A DNA stretch of 64,000 bases from Pseudoflavitalea rhizosphaerae (GTDB taxonomy: Bacteria; Bacteroidota; Bacteroidia; Chitinophagales; Chitinophagaceae), in NCBI RefSeq assembly GCF_003991355.1, contig NZ_RCSU01000002.1, positions 739,081-803,080 of the forward strand, written 5' to 3'. Positions within the stretch are counted from its first letter, which is position 1, and each line of letters starts with the position of its first letter. This document shows, in pieces, positions 53,701 through 62,666 of this stretch. Under the pieces are notes generated by a model that searched no databases, was not told where the DNA came from, and saw nothing but the letters and a program-made list of their open reading frames with translations. Made by a program: the position numbers and the translations under genes.

Positions 53701-55212
53701 ATGATTATGCAACCACATACAACCAGGATTTTGGTGCCGCTGTTTTGCATACTGGCCATCAGTAGCCTGTCTTGCAAAAAATTCCTCTCTTCCTATTCCC
53801 AGAACAACAGTTTCATCGAAACGGCAGGTGACCTGGATGAATTACTGGTGGGAACAGCTTATTACAATCCTGTGGGCGGTGGAGAAATAAGGCTTTATGC
53901 AATGGACGATGATGCACAGATAACCCCCACGCAACAGAACAATCATAATTATGAACTGCGCACAGGTTGGCATTACTGGCAGGCGGAGCCCAGGCTCTCC
54001 ACCGCTGGCAAGCTGGAAAATACCGATGTTTTTTATAATGATCTCTACATCAGGATAGCAGGCATCAATACGATACTGCACAATGCTGCAGAGCTGGGAA
54101 AGAAGAATGAACCCGCCGCTACATTAAAAAGGATTGCCGGAGAAGCGCATTACCTGAGGGCTGTGTATTATTTCATGCTGGTGAATTTGTATGGCAAACC
54201 TTATCGCTCATCCACGGCAGGCACAGATTTTGGCGTACCTCTGAAAACAGAGCCTGCCATCAAAGACCAGGCCGTTACGCGCAGCACTACCGGAGAAGTA
54301 TACCTGCAAATTGTGAAAGACCTGCAGGAAGCTGAACAGGAACTGGCAGGCGCCAACAAAGGTTCCACCATCCGTGTTACCCAACAGGCTGCACAGGCTT
54401 TACTCAGCCGGGTCTATCTGTTCATGGAAGAGTATGAGAAAGCTTTGCTCTATGCCAATAAAGTGATTGAAAGCCAACTGTATGAGGTGAAGGATCTCAA
54501 TCTTCATACAGCAGGTGATGATTTCCTGTACCGGCATTCATCGGAAGAGATCTTCACTATGGGCGCTAATCATTTTGCTGGTATAATGGCCCTCAATTAC
54601 GATAAACCCGCCGGACCATTCTACAGGGTATCTGAAGAGCTGGCCCTGAGCTATCCCCAGGATGATCTTCGATTGAAGGTTTTCCTCGCACAGAACAGCC
54701 AGGGATATTACCGGGTGGTCAAAAAGAGAAAAACGCTCAACGCTACAGTGGATGATGTATCCGATATGTTCCTGGTCCGCATTTCTGAAATGTACCTCAA
54801 CAAAGCGGAAGCGCTGGCTGCACTCGGCCGTTCCGAAGAAGCCCGCAACAGTTTGCAGGAACTGAGGAAAAAACGGTTTCAACCCGCTGCGCTTACGCCG
54901 CTTAGTGAGGAAGGAGCAGCGCTCGTTACCAGAGTTCGTGAAGAACGCAGGCTGGAGCTTTGTTTTGAAGGACATCGCTGGTTCGATCTTCGCCGTTATG
55001 CGGTGAACAGTAAATACCCGTTCAGCAAATCCATCAGGCACCGCTCCATCATATTCGTCGGTAATGGATTTGCAGAAAACGGTTATTATGATCTGGGACC
55101 CTATGAGCAGGATGAAGCTGCTTATATCGTTCCCATCGCCAGCGATGAAATAGAATTCAACAGGGGGCTTATCACCAATGAACAAAGACCCATGAGACCA
55201 TTGAAACAATAA
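53701..55212 (+). CDS. RagB/SusD family nutrient-binding lipoprotein
   Basis: A 503-residue lipoprotein (lipobox S-L-S-Cys25) with the SusD fold: a DLDELLVGTAYYN segment after the linker, EAHYLRAVYYFMLVNLYGKPY near residues 150-170 and VREERRLELCFEGHRWFDLRRYAV near 415-440, then the IVPIASDEIEFN end. It starts four bases after the susC stop, so the two are translationally linked; an ATG two codons later would serve equally. The region 3 module has neither glycosidase nor peptidase genes in view, so its cargo cannot be guessed from enzymes. Confidence 0.94.
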   Translation: MIMQPHTTRILVPLFCILAISSLSCKKFLSSYSQNNSFIETAGDLDELLVGTAYYNPVGGGEIRLYAMDDDAQITPTQQNNHNYELRTGWHYWQAEPRLSTAGKLENTDVFYNDLYIRIAGINTILHNAAELGKKNEPAATLKRIAGEAHYLRAVYYFMLVNLYGKPYRSSTAGTDFGVPLKTEPAIKDQAVTRSTTGEVYLQIVKDLQEAEQELAGANKGSTIRVTQQAAQALLSRVYLFMEEYEKALLYANKVIESQLYEVKDLNLHTAGDDFLYRHSSEEIFTMGANHFAGIMALNYDKPAGPFYRVSEELALSYPQDDLRLKVFLAQNSQGYYRVVKKRKTLNATVDDVSDMFLVRISEMYLNKAEALAALGRSEEARNSLQELRKKRFQPAALTPLSEEGAALVTRVREERRLELCFEGHRWFDLRRYAVNSKYPFSKSIRHRSIIFVGNGFAENGYYDLGPYEQDEAAYIVPIASDEIEFNRGLITNEQRPMRPLKQ

Positions 55213-55245
55213 CCTGTTCCATCATCTTACCAATCCCACATCATT

Positions 55246-56226
55246 ATGAAACAGCATAGACTCAATATAACGGTTACCCGCACCCTCGCCTGCTGCCTGT
55301 TGATGGCCTTGCTGGCAACCAACTGCCGGAAAGAAAAAATGCCATCTCCCTCATTCCTGGATGAAAATTATTTCGTTGTGGAAGACGATCCCAATGATCC
55401 TGTACAGCATGCCAGGTATGAGTTTTTCAAAAGCACCGGCATTGCCAGCTTTTCTAACGACACCATCAAAAAGAAACAGGTGGGTGTGATCGATGGAAAG
55501 CCCAGGTATACCTACTACACCTTATCGATAGACTACACAATGTATGGCGATTTCAACATGAGCTTCAAACTGGTGTCGGACAAAACACAGATACCGGCCT
55601 TCCTTGACCTGTTGAAGCAAGACCTTCTTCCCAGGCTTCCTGCCAGGATCCACGTTCCCAGCATCCTCATGCTCGATTCTGTATACTATGCAGGCTTTAC
55701 CGCTCAGAATACCCAGATTGCCGATGGCTGGACTGCTGTTCAGGGATTCAATACCATTGGTATCAGCGTAAAGAACGTAGCAGCCATGAGCGATATTGAA
55801 AAACGAATATATGTCGCTTCCATAATGGCAGGTATTGCAGAAAAACGTTTGAACGATTTGTATGATGAAAGATTGCAGCAGGAGTTTTTCAGTATCTCCA
55901 GGGCTGCAATGAATGCGATAATGCCCGGATTGGAAATTTATTTCGGTATTCCCTTCATGTATGCGTTTCCAGCAGGTAACCAACCTGCTGCCAATTCAGT
56001 GGGTATACTGAAATATCCGCGTGTGAAGCTGGCGGAGACACCACCCATGAATGACCTGGAAAGTATGCCCCGAACTTCAGATGATCTGAGGGCTTTCCTT
56101 ACTGCTGGTTTATGTTATACAGAAGAAGAATTCACCAACCTGTATCCCAACAATGCCTTGATCCTGGAAAAATTCAGTGTTATCAGGAAAATTGTCAGTG
56201 ATGCAGGTTTCAAACTACCCGGATAA
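55246..56226 (+). CDS. SusCD-associated lipoprotein, possibly a degenerate zinc-metallohydrolase-like protein
   Basis: A 326-residue lipoprotein (lipobox-like A-T-N-Cys27). I cannot place it firmly. Length, position after susD and the layout (an LPRLPARIHVPSILMLDS segment followed about 70 residues later by a helix, IYVASIMAGIAEKRL, near residues 187-201) recall the substrate import-associated zinc metallohydrolase lipoproteins found next to SusD. However, there is no HExxH motif, so it would be catalytically dead or unrelated. It takes the place that the DUF4843 and PKD-like lipoproteins occupy in region 1 and is probably a surface accessory of SusCD. It ends 11 bases before an internal sigma gene. 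Confidence 0.5.
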   Translation: MKQHRLNITVTRTLACCLLMALLATNCRKEKMPSPSFLDENYFVVEDDPNDPVQHARYEFFKSTGIASFSNDTIKKKQVGVIDGKPRYTYYTLSIDYTMYGDFNMSFKLVSDKTQIPAFLDLLKQDLLPRLPARIHVPSILMLDSVYYAGFTAQNTQIADGWTAVQGFNTIGISVKNVAAMSDIEKRIYVASIMAGIAEKRLNDLYDERLQQEFFSISRAAMNAIMPGLEIYFGIPFMYAFPAGNQPAANSVGILKYPRVKLAETPPMNDLESMPRTSDDLRAFLTAGLCYTEEEFTNLYPNNALILEKFSVIRKIVSDAGFKLPG

Positions 56227-56237
56227 ACGTAATAGCC

Positions 56238-56948
56238 ATGAATTCCTGTCAGAGCCATATTCAATACCAGTTTACCAAAATTGTAGAGAACTGGAGCGGA
56301 CATCTTCAGCATACTGCTTTCCAGATCACCAAAAACAAACAGGTAACTGAAGACATCGTACAGGAAGCATTCCTGGAATTATGGAAACACCGTAGTAAAA
56401 TAATTCCTGAAAACCCCGTAGGATGGTTATCGAAAGCAGTCACCAACCTGGCACTTAAACATGTAAGGAAAACAACTGTTCAAATCCGCGTATTCAAGGC
56501 CTTGAGTTACGAAAAAAGATCCTGCTATTCAAATGTTGAAGAACGTTTGATAGGAAAAGAAAGTGAAGTATTGCTTAACAGCGCTATCAGCAAGCTCCCC
56601 TCCCAACAACAAATCGTTTTGCACCTTAGCAAAGAGATCGGTTTGAGAAGACAGGAAATTGCCACCCAGCTTCAAATATCTCCCAATACAGTAAAAGTGC
56701 ATTTGCTGCGCGCCATGCAATTTGTGAAAGAAAATATTTGCTTCATATTGTTGTTTTCTATTTTTTGCGCCTGCAATAATTTATTTTTCAAAAGCAGTAA
56801 TACAGATGAACAGTTCAGGGACTTATATAAAACAGAACAAGTGAACAGTGCAGAACGATCAGCAGAATTATTGAGTCTCTCAGTGAACAGCTACGCAACA
56901 GTGATAAAAAATATTTCACAGGTAGTTTCGGTTTCCCTTAATCAATAA
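56238..56948 (+). CDS. ECF RNA polymerase sigma factor with membrane-spanning C-terminal tail
   Basis: A 236-residue protein. Sigma region 2 (about 20-85, with TEDIVQEAFLELWKHR) and region 4 (about 115-165, with RRQEIATQLQISPNTVKVHLLRA) are standard. After them comes a hydrophobic segment (about 170-186, ICFILLFSIFCAC) and a further 50 polar residues, which would lie outside the cytoplasm if the segment spans the membrane. No FecR gene follows it, unlike the other four sigma genes. It sits between the lipoprotein gene (11 bases before) and the ABC genes (99 bases after), so it may control the ABC-MutS part of the operon. The anchor could itself serve as regulator. Confidence 0.88.
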   Translation: MNSCQSHIQYQFTKIVENWSGHLQHTAFQITKNKQVTEDIVQEAFLELWKHRSKIIPENPVGWLSKAVTNLALKHVRKTTVQIRVFKALSYEKRSCYSNVEERLIGKESEVLLNSAISKLPSQQQIVLHLSKEIGLRRQEIATQLQISPNTVKVHLLRAMQFVKENICFILLFSIFCACNNLFFKSSNTDEQFRDLYKTEQVNSAERSAELLSLSVNSYATVIKNISQVVSVSLNQ

Positions 56949-57047
56949 AGCCGCCTTCAAGGCTGGTAAATCAAAAAAGATCAAAGCGGCATGCTATTGT
57001 GATCCGGTAATGCCATGCCTATACTCAAATAAAATAAACCCAATTGC

Positions 57048-57965
57048 ATGATCTTAAAAACAGAAAATCTATCCCACCGCTACAGCAGTACCTGGGCCAT
57101 CAGGGATATCAATATCGAAATTGCTGAAAATGGAATAATAGGTTTGCTGGGTTCCAATGGCGCCGGCAAATCCACTACCATGAATATTATCTGCGGCACA
57201 TTGAATCCAACTGAAGGGAATGTATATATAAACGGGATCAATAAACGAAAAGATCCGGAAGCTGCAAAAAGGGAAATTGGTTTCATGCCACAGACGCCTC
57301 CACTGTATACAGATCTCACTATCGATGAATACCTCGTTTACACGGCAGAGTTGAGATTGATAGATAAAAAGAAAGTAAGGGCTGCTGTAGAAGAGGTGAA
57401 AGACAAATGCGGTCTCTCCCATTTCAGTTCCCGGCTTATCAAGAACCTGTCTGGCGGCTATCGCCAAAGGGTAGGCATTGCACAGTCCATCATTCACAAA
57501 CCCAAACTGGTAGTAATGGATGAACCTACCAACGGGCTTGATCCCAACCAACTGATCGAGGCCAGGAAACTCATCCGGGAGATATCACAGGAGCATACGG
57601 TCTTATTGTCCTCACATATCCTTTCTGAGATCAATATCCTCTGCCGGGAGATCATCATGATCGAAAACGGAAGGATCGTTTTTTCAGATACTATGGACGC
57701 TTTCAATAATTACACACAGGCGCGGTCCATATTGATGAAATTCGACAACCCGCCCGCAAAAGAAATGCTGCAACAGATCAAAGGCGTTACCAGTGTGGAA
57801 TTTCTCAATGGTCAGCAGGTGCGCATCCATTTCGATGGAGACCAGGATATGAACGACCGGCTTATTACCGCCAGTGTGGAGAATGGATGGAAGCTGCGCG
57901 AGATCGGTTACGACAAAGGCATGCTTGATGATATTTTTAAACAACTGTCCTCTCAGACATCATAA
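57048..57965 (+). CDS. ABC transporter ATP-binding protein, GldA-like
   Basis: A 305-residue ABC ATPase with Walker A GSNGAGKST near residue 37, signature LSGGYRQR near 138, Walker B VVMDEPTNGLD near 158 and a C-terminal extension with a GDQDMNDRLITASVENGW segment. The plan is that of the region 1 ATPase at 21055-21984. It should drive the two permease-GldG fusions encoded directly downstream (10-base gap). It is the first gene of the ABC-MutS part of the region 3 operon. Confidence 0.92.
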   Translation: MILKTENLSHRYSSTWAIRDINIEIAENGIIGLLGSNGAGKSTTMNIICGTLNPTEGNVYINGINKRKDPEAAKREIGFMPQTPPLYTDLTIDEYLVYTAELRLIDKKKVRAAVEEVKDKCGLSHFSSRLIKNLSGGYRQRVGIAQSIIHKPKLVVMDEPTNGLDPNQLIEARKLIREISQEHTVLLSSHILSEINILCREIIMIENGRIVFSDTMDAFNNYTQARSILMKFDNPPAKEMLQQIKGVTSVEFLNGQQVRIHFDGDQDMNDRLITASVENGWKLREIGYDKGMLDDIFKQLSSQTS

Positions 57966-57975
57966 ATAATCCCTG

Positions 57976-60321
57976 ATGCGAATAATTACAAGAATTGCAA
58001 AGAATGAGCTGCGGCACCTTTTCTATTCTCCCGTGGCCTGGTTCCTGGCAATTGTGATGCTGGTGATGTGCGCTGCATACTACACCAACCTGATGTACCT
58101 GATTGCGAAAATTGAGGAAATAACCAACAGGGTAAACCCAATGGCACCGCTGGAGAACGTAAAATCCAATACATTCAATATCTACAGTGGCCCTATCGGT
58201 TTTTTTGTAAAAACGCTTAGCCAACTCTACCTGTTTGTACCCTTGCTCACCATGGCTGTGATCAGCAGGGAATTCAACAGCGGGACCATCAGGCTATTGT
58301 ACTCATCTCCCATCAAGCTCAGGCAGATCGTTTTTGGAAAATACCTTGGCATGATGGCATTCTGTTTGGTGCTGGTGCTGATCGCTGCTATTTTTATTGT
58401 GGTCGGTTTCTTCAATATTAAATCCATTGACCTTCCCCCGTTGCTTTCGGGTCTGCTGGCGCTATACTTGTTACTATGTGCATTAACGGCTATCGGCTTT
58501 TTCATGTCGAGCCTCACTAATTATCAGATCATTTCCGCCATTGCAAGTTTTACGCTGCTATTCGTTCTCTCAAGGATCGGCAGCCTCTGGCAGGATCATG
58601 AATTTGTGAGGGATATCACCTGGTTCATTTCCATTTCAGGAAGAACGGAGAAAATGATACTTGGACTGATCACTTCCAAAGACATCATCTATTACCTGTT
58701 GATCATCTTCATGTTCATTGGATTCACTTACCTGAAGATGAATGATAGTCTTGAAAAAAGGCCCTGGTTCATTAAGACTGCCAGGTACCTCGCAATTGTG
58801 CTGATCAGCTTGTCAGTTGGCTATCTCAGTTCCAGGCCCGCAGCCACCGCATATCTGGACACAACCGCACAGCAGCTCAATTCAGCGCATCCCAATACGC
58901 AGGAGATTATCCGCTCTTTAAATGAGGGGCCATTGGAAGTAACCCTGTACGTTAATATTTTTGACCGCAATCCAGCAAGCGGACAATACGGTTTTCCTAA
59001 CCGGCGCAATGTATATCTCGATGACTATTGGGAATTTTATCAACGATTCAAACCTGATATACATTTCAGGTACGAATATTACTACGCCCTGGTTCCTGGA
59101 GACAGCAGCTTGTATAAGAGATTTCCGGGAAAATCATTGAAACAGATCGCCGGACTAATGGCCAAAATATTCCAGATCGATTCAACTTTACTGAATTCCC
59201 CCGAACAGATGCCTAATAAAGCTGAACTGGCGTCTGAAAATTACACGCTTTATATCAAGTTAAAATATCAGGACCGTTCGGCCATTCTCAGGCCCGCATT
59301 TACCGGACCCCGGTGGCCGAACCAGCAAACGGTGAACGCAGCGCTGTGCAGGCTCCTGGATATCCCCATTCCAAAGGTTTACTTCCTTACTGGTCAGTTG
59401 GAAAGAAGTATTCATAAAAAAGGGGAAAGGGAATATTTCCAACATACTATCAGTAAAGAGAATAGAGAGTCTTTGATCAATATTGGATTTGATGCTGATT
59501 CCCTGAATTTATTGGAAAGAGATATCCCAGCTTCTACCGCTGTGCTGGTAGTAGCAGATCCGAAAGTGGAGTATACTGAACCTGTGTTGGCCAAATTACA
59601 GCAGTATATCAGGTCCGGCGGAAATATGCTCATCATGGGAGAGCCGGGCAAACAACATGTACTGAATCCACTGCTTCGTGAAACAGGTGTGCAGTTGATG
59701 GATGGTCAGTTGGTACAGTTACACAAGAATGCAACACCTGAAAAGATTGTAAGTGAGCTGACAAAGCAAGCTACTGATCTGTCAGGAGAAGAGAGGTTCA
59801 GGTATTATAAACACCTTTTGTCTTTAGGTATCAAAAAGGAGAATATCAACTACGTTGCTGCAAGTGTGGCTGCCCTGTCCGTGACGGAGAAGAAGGATTT
59901 TGAAATAAAACCCCTGGTATTGACACAGCCCGGTAAGGCATGGCTGAAAGCTGGTAAGTTGGTGGCAGATTCTTCCGCCCCCATTTTCAATGAACTGGAA
60001 GGCGACAAAAAGGAAAACAATTTTCCTGTTGCGGTGCAACTGACAAGAATGATCAATCGAAAAGAACAAAGGATCATCGTAGCCGGAGATGCAGATATCA
60101 TGAGCGCACTCAGAGACTTCGAAGTAATGACACGCGCTTCCTATAGTTGGACTTCCTATAACAAATTCCCGGTTTATACACCAGTTCCCTACGCGAAAGA
60201 CAACCAATATAATATTACCGTTACACTGGCATCTGTTCAGAAAACAATTTTCATCTGGATAGTCCCTGCATTGATCCTCATAGCAGGCAGCATGATCCTT
60301 TTAAGAAGAAAAAGAAAATAA
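57976..60321 (+). CDS. fused ABC-2 permease and GldG-like auxiliary protein (first of two)
   Basis: A 781-residue GldF-GldG fusion: MRIITRIAKNELRHLFYSPVAWF at the start is split by the first membrane helix, then come five more helices (to about residue 245, with AVISREFNSGTIRLLYSSPI), a helix near 270 and a periplasmic GldG-like region (about 295-740, with NMLIMGEPGK and IIVAGDADIM motifs). A final helix is followed by RRKRK. It lies 10 bases after the ATPase gene and 11 bases before a second fusion gene, suggesting that the two form a heterodimeric transporter with a GldA-like ATPase dimer. Confidence 0.9.
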   Translation: MRIITRIAKNELRHLFYSPVAWFLAIVMLVMCAAYYTNLMYLIAKIEEITNRVNPMAPLENVKSNTFNIYSGPIGFFVKTLSQLYLFVPLLTMAVISREFNSGTIRLLYSSPIKLRQIVFGKYLGMMAFCLVLVLIAAIFIVVGFFNIKSIDLPPLLSGLLALYLLLCALTAIGFFMSSLTNYQIISAIASFTLLFVLSRIGSLWQDHEFVRDITWFISISGRTEKMILGLITSKDIIYYLLIIFMFIGFTYLKMNDSLEKRPWFIKTARYLAIVLISLSVGYLSSRPAATAYLDTTAQQLNSAHPNTQEIIRSLNEGPLEVTLYVNIFDRNPASGQYGFPNRRNVYLDDYWEFYQRFKPDIHFRYEYYYALVPGDSSLYKRFPGKSLKQIAGLMAKIFQIDSTLLNSPEQMPNKAELASENYTLYIKLKYQDRSAILRPAFTGPRWPNQQTVNAALCRLLDIPIPKVYFLTGQLERSIHKKGEREYFQHTISKENRESLINIGFDADSLNLLERDIPASTAVLVVADPKVEYTEPVLAKLQQYIRSGGNMLIMGEPGKQHVLNPLLRETGVQLMDGQLVQLHKNATPEKIVSELTKQATDLSGEERFRYYKHLLSLGIKKENINYVAASVAALSVTEKKDFEIKPLVLTQPGKAWLKAGKLVADSSAPIFNELEGDKKENNFPVAVQLTRMINRKEQRIIVAGDADIMSALRDFEVMTRASYSWTSYNKFPVYTPVPYAKDNQYNITVTLASVQKTIFIWIVPALILIAGSMILLRRKRK

Positions 60322-60332
60322 ATAATTCCATC

Positions 60333-62660
60333 ATGAAAGTCATTTACAGTATTGCCAAAAATGAGTTTCGATACTTGTTTTATTCACCCATTGCCTGGTT
60401 CGTATTGCTGATATTCATGGTGCAGTGCGGTTACTTCTACGCTGAATCTATTTATCATTTTGCCAATGCACAGGAAGTATATTTGAAAAACTCTCCTTCC
60501 TTCAAAGGTTTCAAGGACCCCATTACATTGATCACTTTCATTGAAGGCAAGTTTTTCCCCAATATCATGCAAAACCTTTTCCTGTTCCTGCCTATCCTCA
60601 CCATGGGATTGATCAGCCGGGAAAACAATAGTGGAACAAGTGCGCTGCTGTTCTCCTCACCAGTCAGTATCAGGCGGATCGTGCTGGGAAAGTACCTGGG
60701 CATCATGATTTACAACTTGCTGCTATTATTGGTGGCAGCCATATTTGTAGTGGCCGGCATGCTCAATATCAAGGATGTGGATTATGGTTTGCTCCTGTCA
60801 GCCTTGCTGAGCTTTTACCTGCTGGTATGTGCCTATTCCGCTATCGGCCTGTTCATGAGCAGCCTCAGCTCTTACCAGATCGTTTCAGCGATGGCTACCT
60901 TTTCAGCCATTTTCATCCTGAGCCGGATCGGAGGCTTGTGGCAACGGTATGATCTGGTGAGGGACCTCACCTGGTTCCTTTCACTGCAAGACCGTACCGG
61001 AAAAATGTTGCATGGCCTCATCGTTACCAGGGATATCATTTATTTCATTCTGGTTACCGGGATGTTCATTGCCTTCACATATCTCAGGCTTATGAGCAAA
61101 ATGGAATTCAAGCCCTGGTATATCAGGACAGGGAAATATCTCGCTGTACTGGGCGTGGTATTGTTTATCGGCTACTTCAGCGCCCGCCCCGCCCTTACCG
61201 GTTACCTCGATGCAACTGCAACAGACAGGAACACCCTCCATCCTAAAACACAGGCCGTTTTAAAAGAATTTGGTGACAGTACACTGGAAGTAACCCTGTA
61301 TGTAGACTTGCTGGATAAATACATGACGAGAGGCTTGCCTGAAAGCCGGAACGCAGATTATCTGGGAAAATTCTGGGACGCTTATCTCCGGTTCAAGCCT
61401 GACATAAAATTCAACTATGAATATTATTACGGCTATGATCCTGCCATAGACGACAGTATGCTATTGAAGCGGTTTCGCGGCCTGGGTTTACAGGACATTG
61501 TAAAGGAATATTGCAGTCTCTTTGAATTCGATCCCTCTTATTTCAAGCCGGCAGAGCAGTTGGAAGCCGCTGCAGATCTTCGTAAACAGGATTATAAAAC
61601 AGTGATACAGTTGAAATACCAGGGGCGCACTACTTATGTGCGCACTTTTGAAGACACCAAATTCTGGCCGAACGAAACCAATCTGATACCAGGCCTCAAA
61701 CGTATACTTGGCCATCCAATCCCTTCGATAGGATTCAGTACCGGGGCTTTGGAAAGGGGCATTTACCGGAAAGGGGAAAGGGATTATAACGTACATACTG
61801 CAGCGAAAAGAGTGAGAATGGCGCTTGTCAATAACGGATTCGATGTTGATACAATCAACCTGAATACGGCCAATATCCCCGATAACCTGTCAGCACTCGT
61901 TATCGCAGATCCGAAAAGGGAATTAAGCGCTGAAGTGCAAAACAAGATCAGTCAGTATGTAAGCAAAGGTGGAAACCTGATGATCAATGGCGAACCCGGA
62001 AAACAATATGTGTTGAATCCCGTATTGTCGCAGTTTGGCATTCAACTGGAAAATGGACAACTGGTATATCCCAGTTATGATGAAACGCCTGATAAAGTGA
62101 TCTCCTACCTCACTGCGAACAGCAAAGACCTGTGGGCCAGATTAATCGACACAGGCAGAACAAAAACAAACGATAGTATTGCCCTGTTGATGCCGGGTGC
62201 AACCCAGGTAACCAATACCGGTAGTACCGGCTGGCGATCAGACACCCTTGCCACCACCATGCCTGGAAGGAGCTGGTTGAAGATGGGACCTGTTGTGGTC
62301 GATTCCATTCTTCCTCCCTTCAATGCATTGGAAGGGGATATCAGGTTATCATCCTTTCCCACTGTTCAGCGGCTGAGACGGCCCGGTAATGGTAAGGAGC
62401 AACGGGTGATCATCACTGGCGATGCTGACTATGCCAGTAATTTAAGGTTGCGAATGAACGTCTCCTATCTCACGCCAACCTATAGCTGGGTCACCAACAA
62501 TCTATTCCCCGTGTATACTCCCAAAAAACCTGATGAAGATGTCATGCTTACTATTGGTGAACGGGTTGGGTATTATCAGAAAATAATTTTCATCTGGGTG
62601 TTGCCAACTGTGTTCTTGCTCTCAGGTGCAATATTATTAATCCGTCGAAAAAGAAAATAG
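60333..62660 (+). CDS. fused ABC-2 permease and GldG-like auxiliary protein (second of two)
   Basis: A 775-residue paralogue of the preceding protein with the same order: six membrane helices (to about residue 250, with GLISRENNSGTSALLFSSPV), a helix near 270, a periplasmic GldG-like region (about 290-735, NLMINGEPGK and VIITGDADYAS) and a terminal helix followed by RRKRK. The ENNSGT variant replaces EFNSGT of its neighbour, so the two copies have diverged. It starts 11 bases after its twin and ends six bases before the MutS-like gene. Confidence 0.9.
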   Translation: MKVIYSIAKNEFRYLFYSPIAWFVLLIFMVQCGYFYAESIYHFANAQEVYLKNSPSFKGFKDPITLITFIEGKFFPNIMQNLFLFLPILTMGLISRENNSGTSALLFSSPVSIRRIVLGKYLGIMIYNLLLLLVAAIFVVAGMLNIKDVDYGLLLSALLSFYLLVCAYSAIGLFMSSLSSYQIVSAMATFSAIFILSRIGGLWQRYDLVRDLTWFLSLQDRTGKMLHGLIVTRDIIYFILVTGMFIAFTYLRLMSKMEFKPWYIRTGKYLAVLGVVLFIGYFSARPALTGYLDATATDRNTLHPKTQAVLKEFGDSTLEVTLYVDLLDKYMTRGLPESRNADYLGKFWDAYLRFKPDIKFNYEYYYGYDPAIDDSMLLKRFRGLGLQDIVKEYCSLFEFDPSYFKPAEQLEAAADLRKQDYKTVIQLKYQGRTTYVRTFEDTKFWPNETNLIPGLKRILGHPIPSIGFSTGALERGIYRKGERDYNVHTAAKRVRMALVNNGFDVDTINLNTANIPDNLSALVIADPKRELSAEVQNKISQYVSKGGNLMINGEPGKQYVLNPVLSQFGIQLENGQLVYPSYDETPDKVISYLTANSKDLWARLIDTGRTKTNDSIALLMPGATQVTNTGSTGWRSDTLATTMPGRSWLKMGPVVVDSILPPFNALEGDIRLSSFPTVQRLRRPGNGKEQRVIITGDADYASNLRLRMNVSYLTPTYSWVTNNLFPVYTPKKPDEDVMLTIGERVGYYQKIIFIWVLPTVFLLSGAILLIRRKRK

Positions 62661-62666
62661 TAAAGG

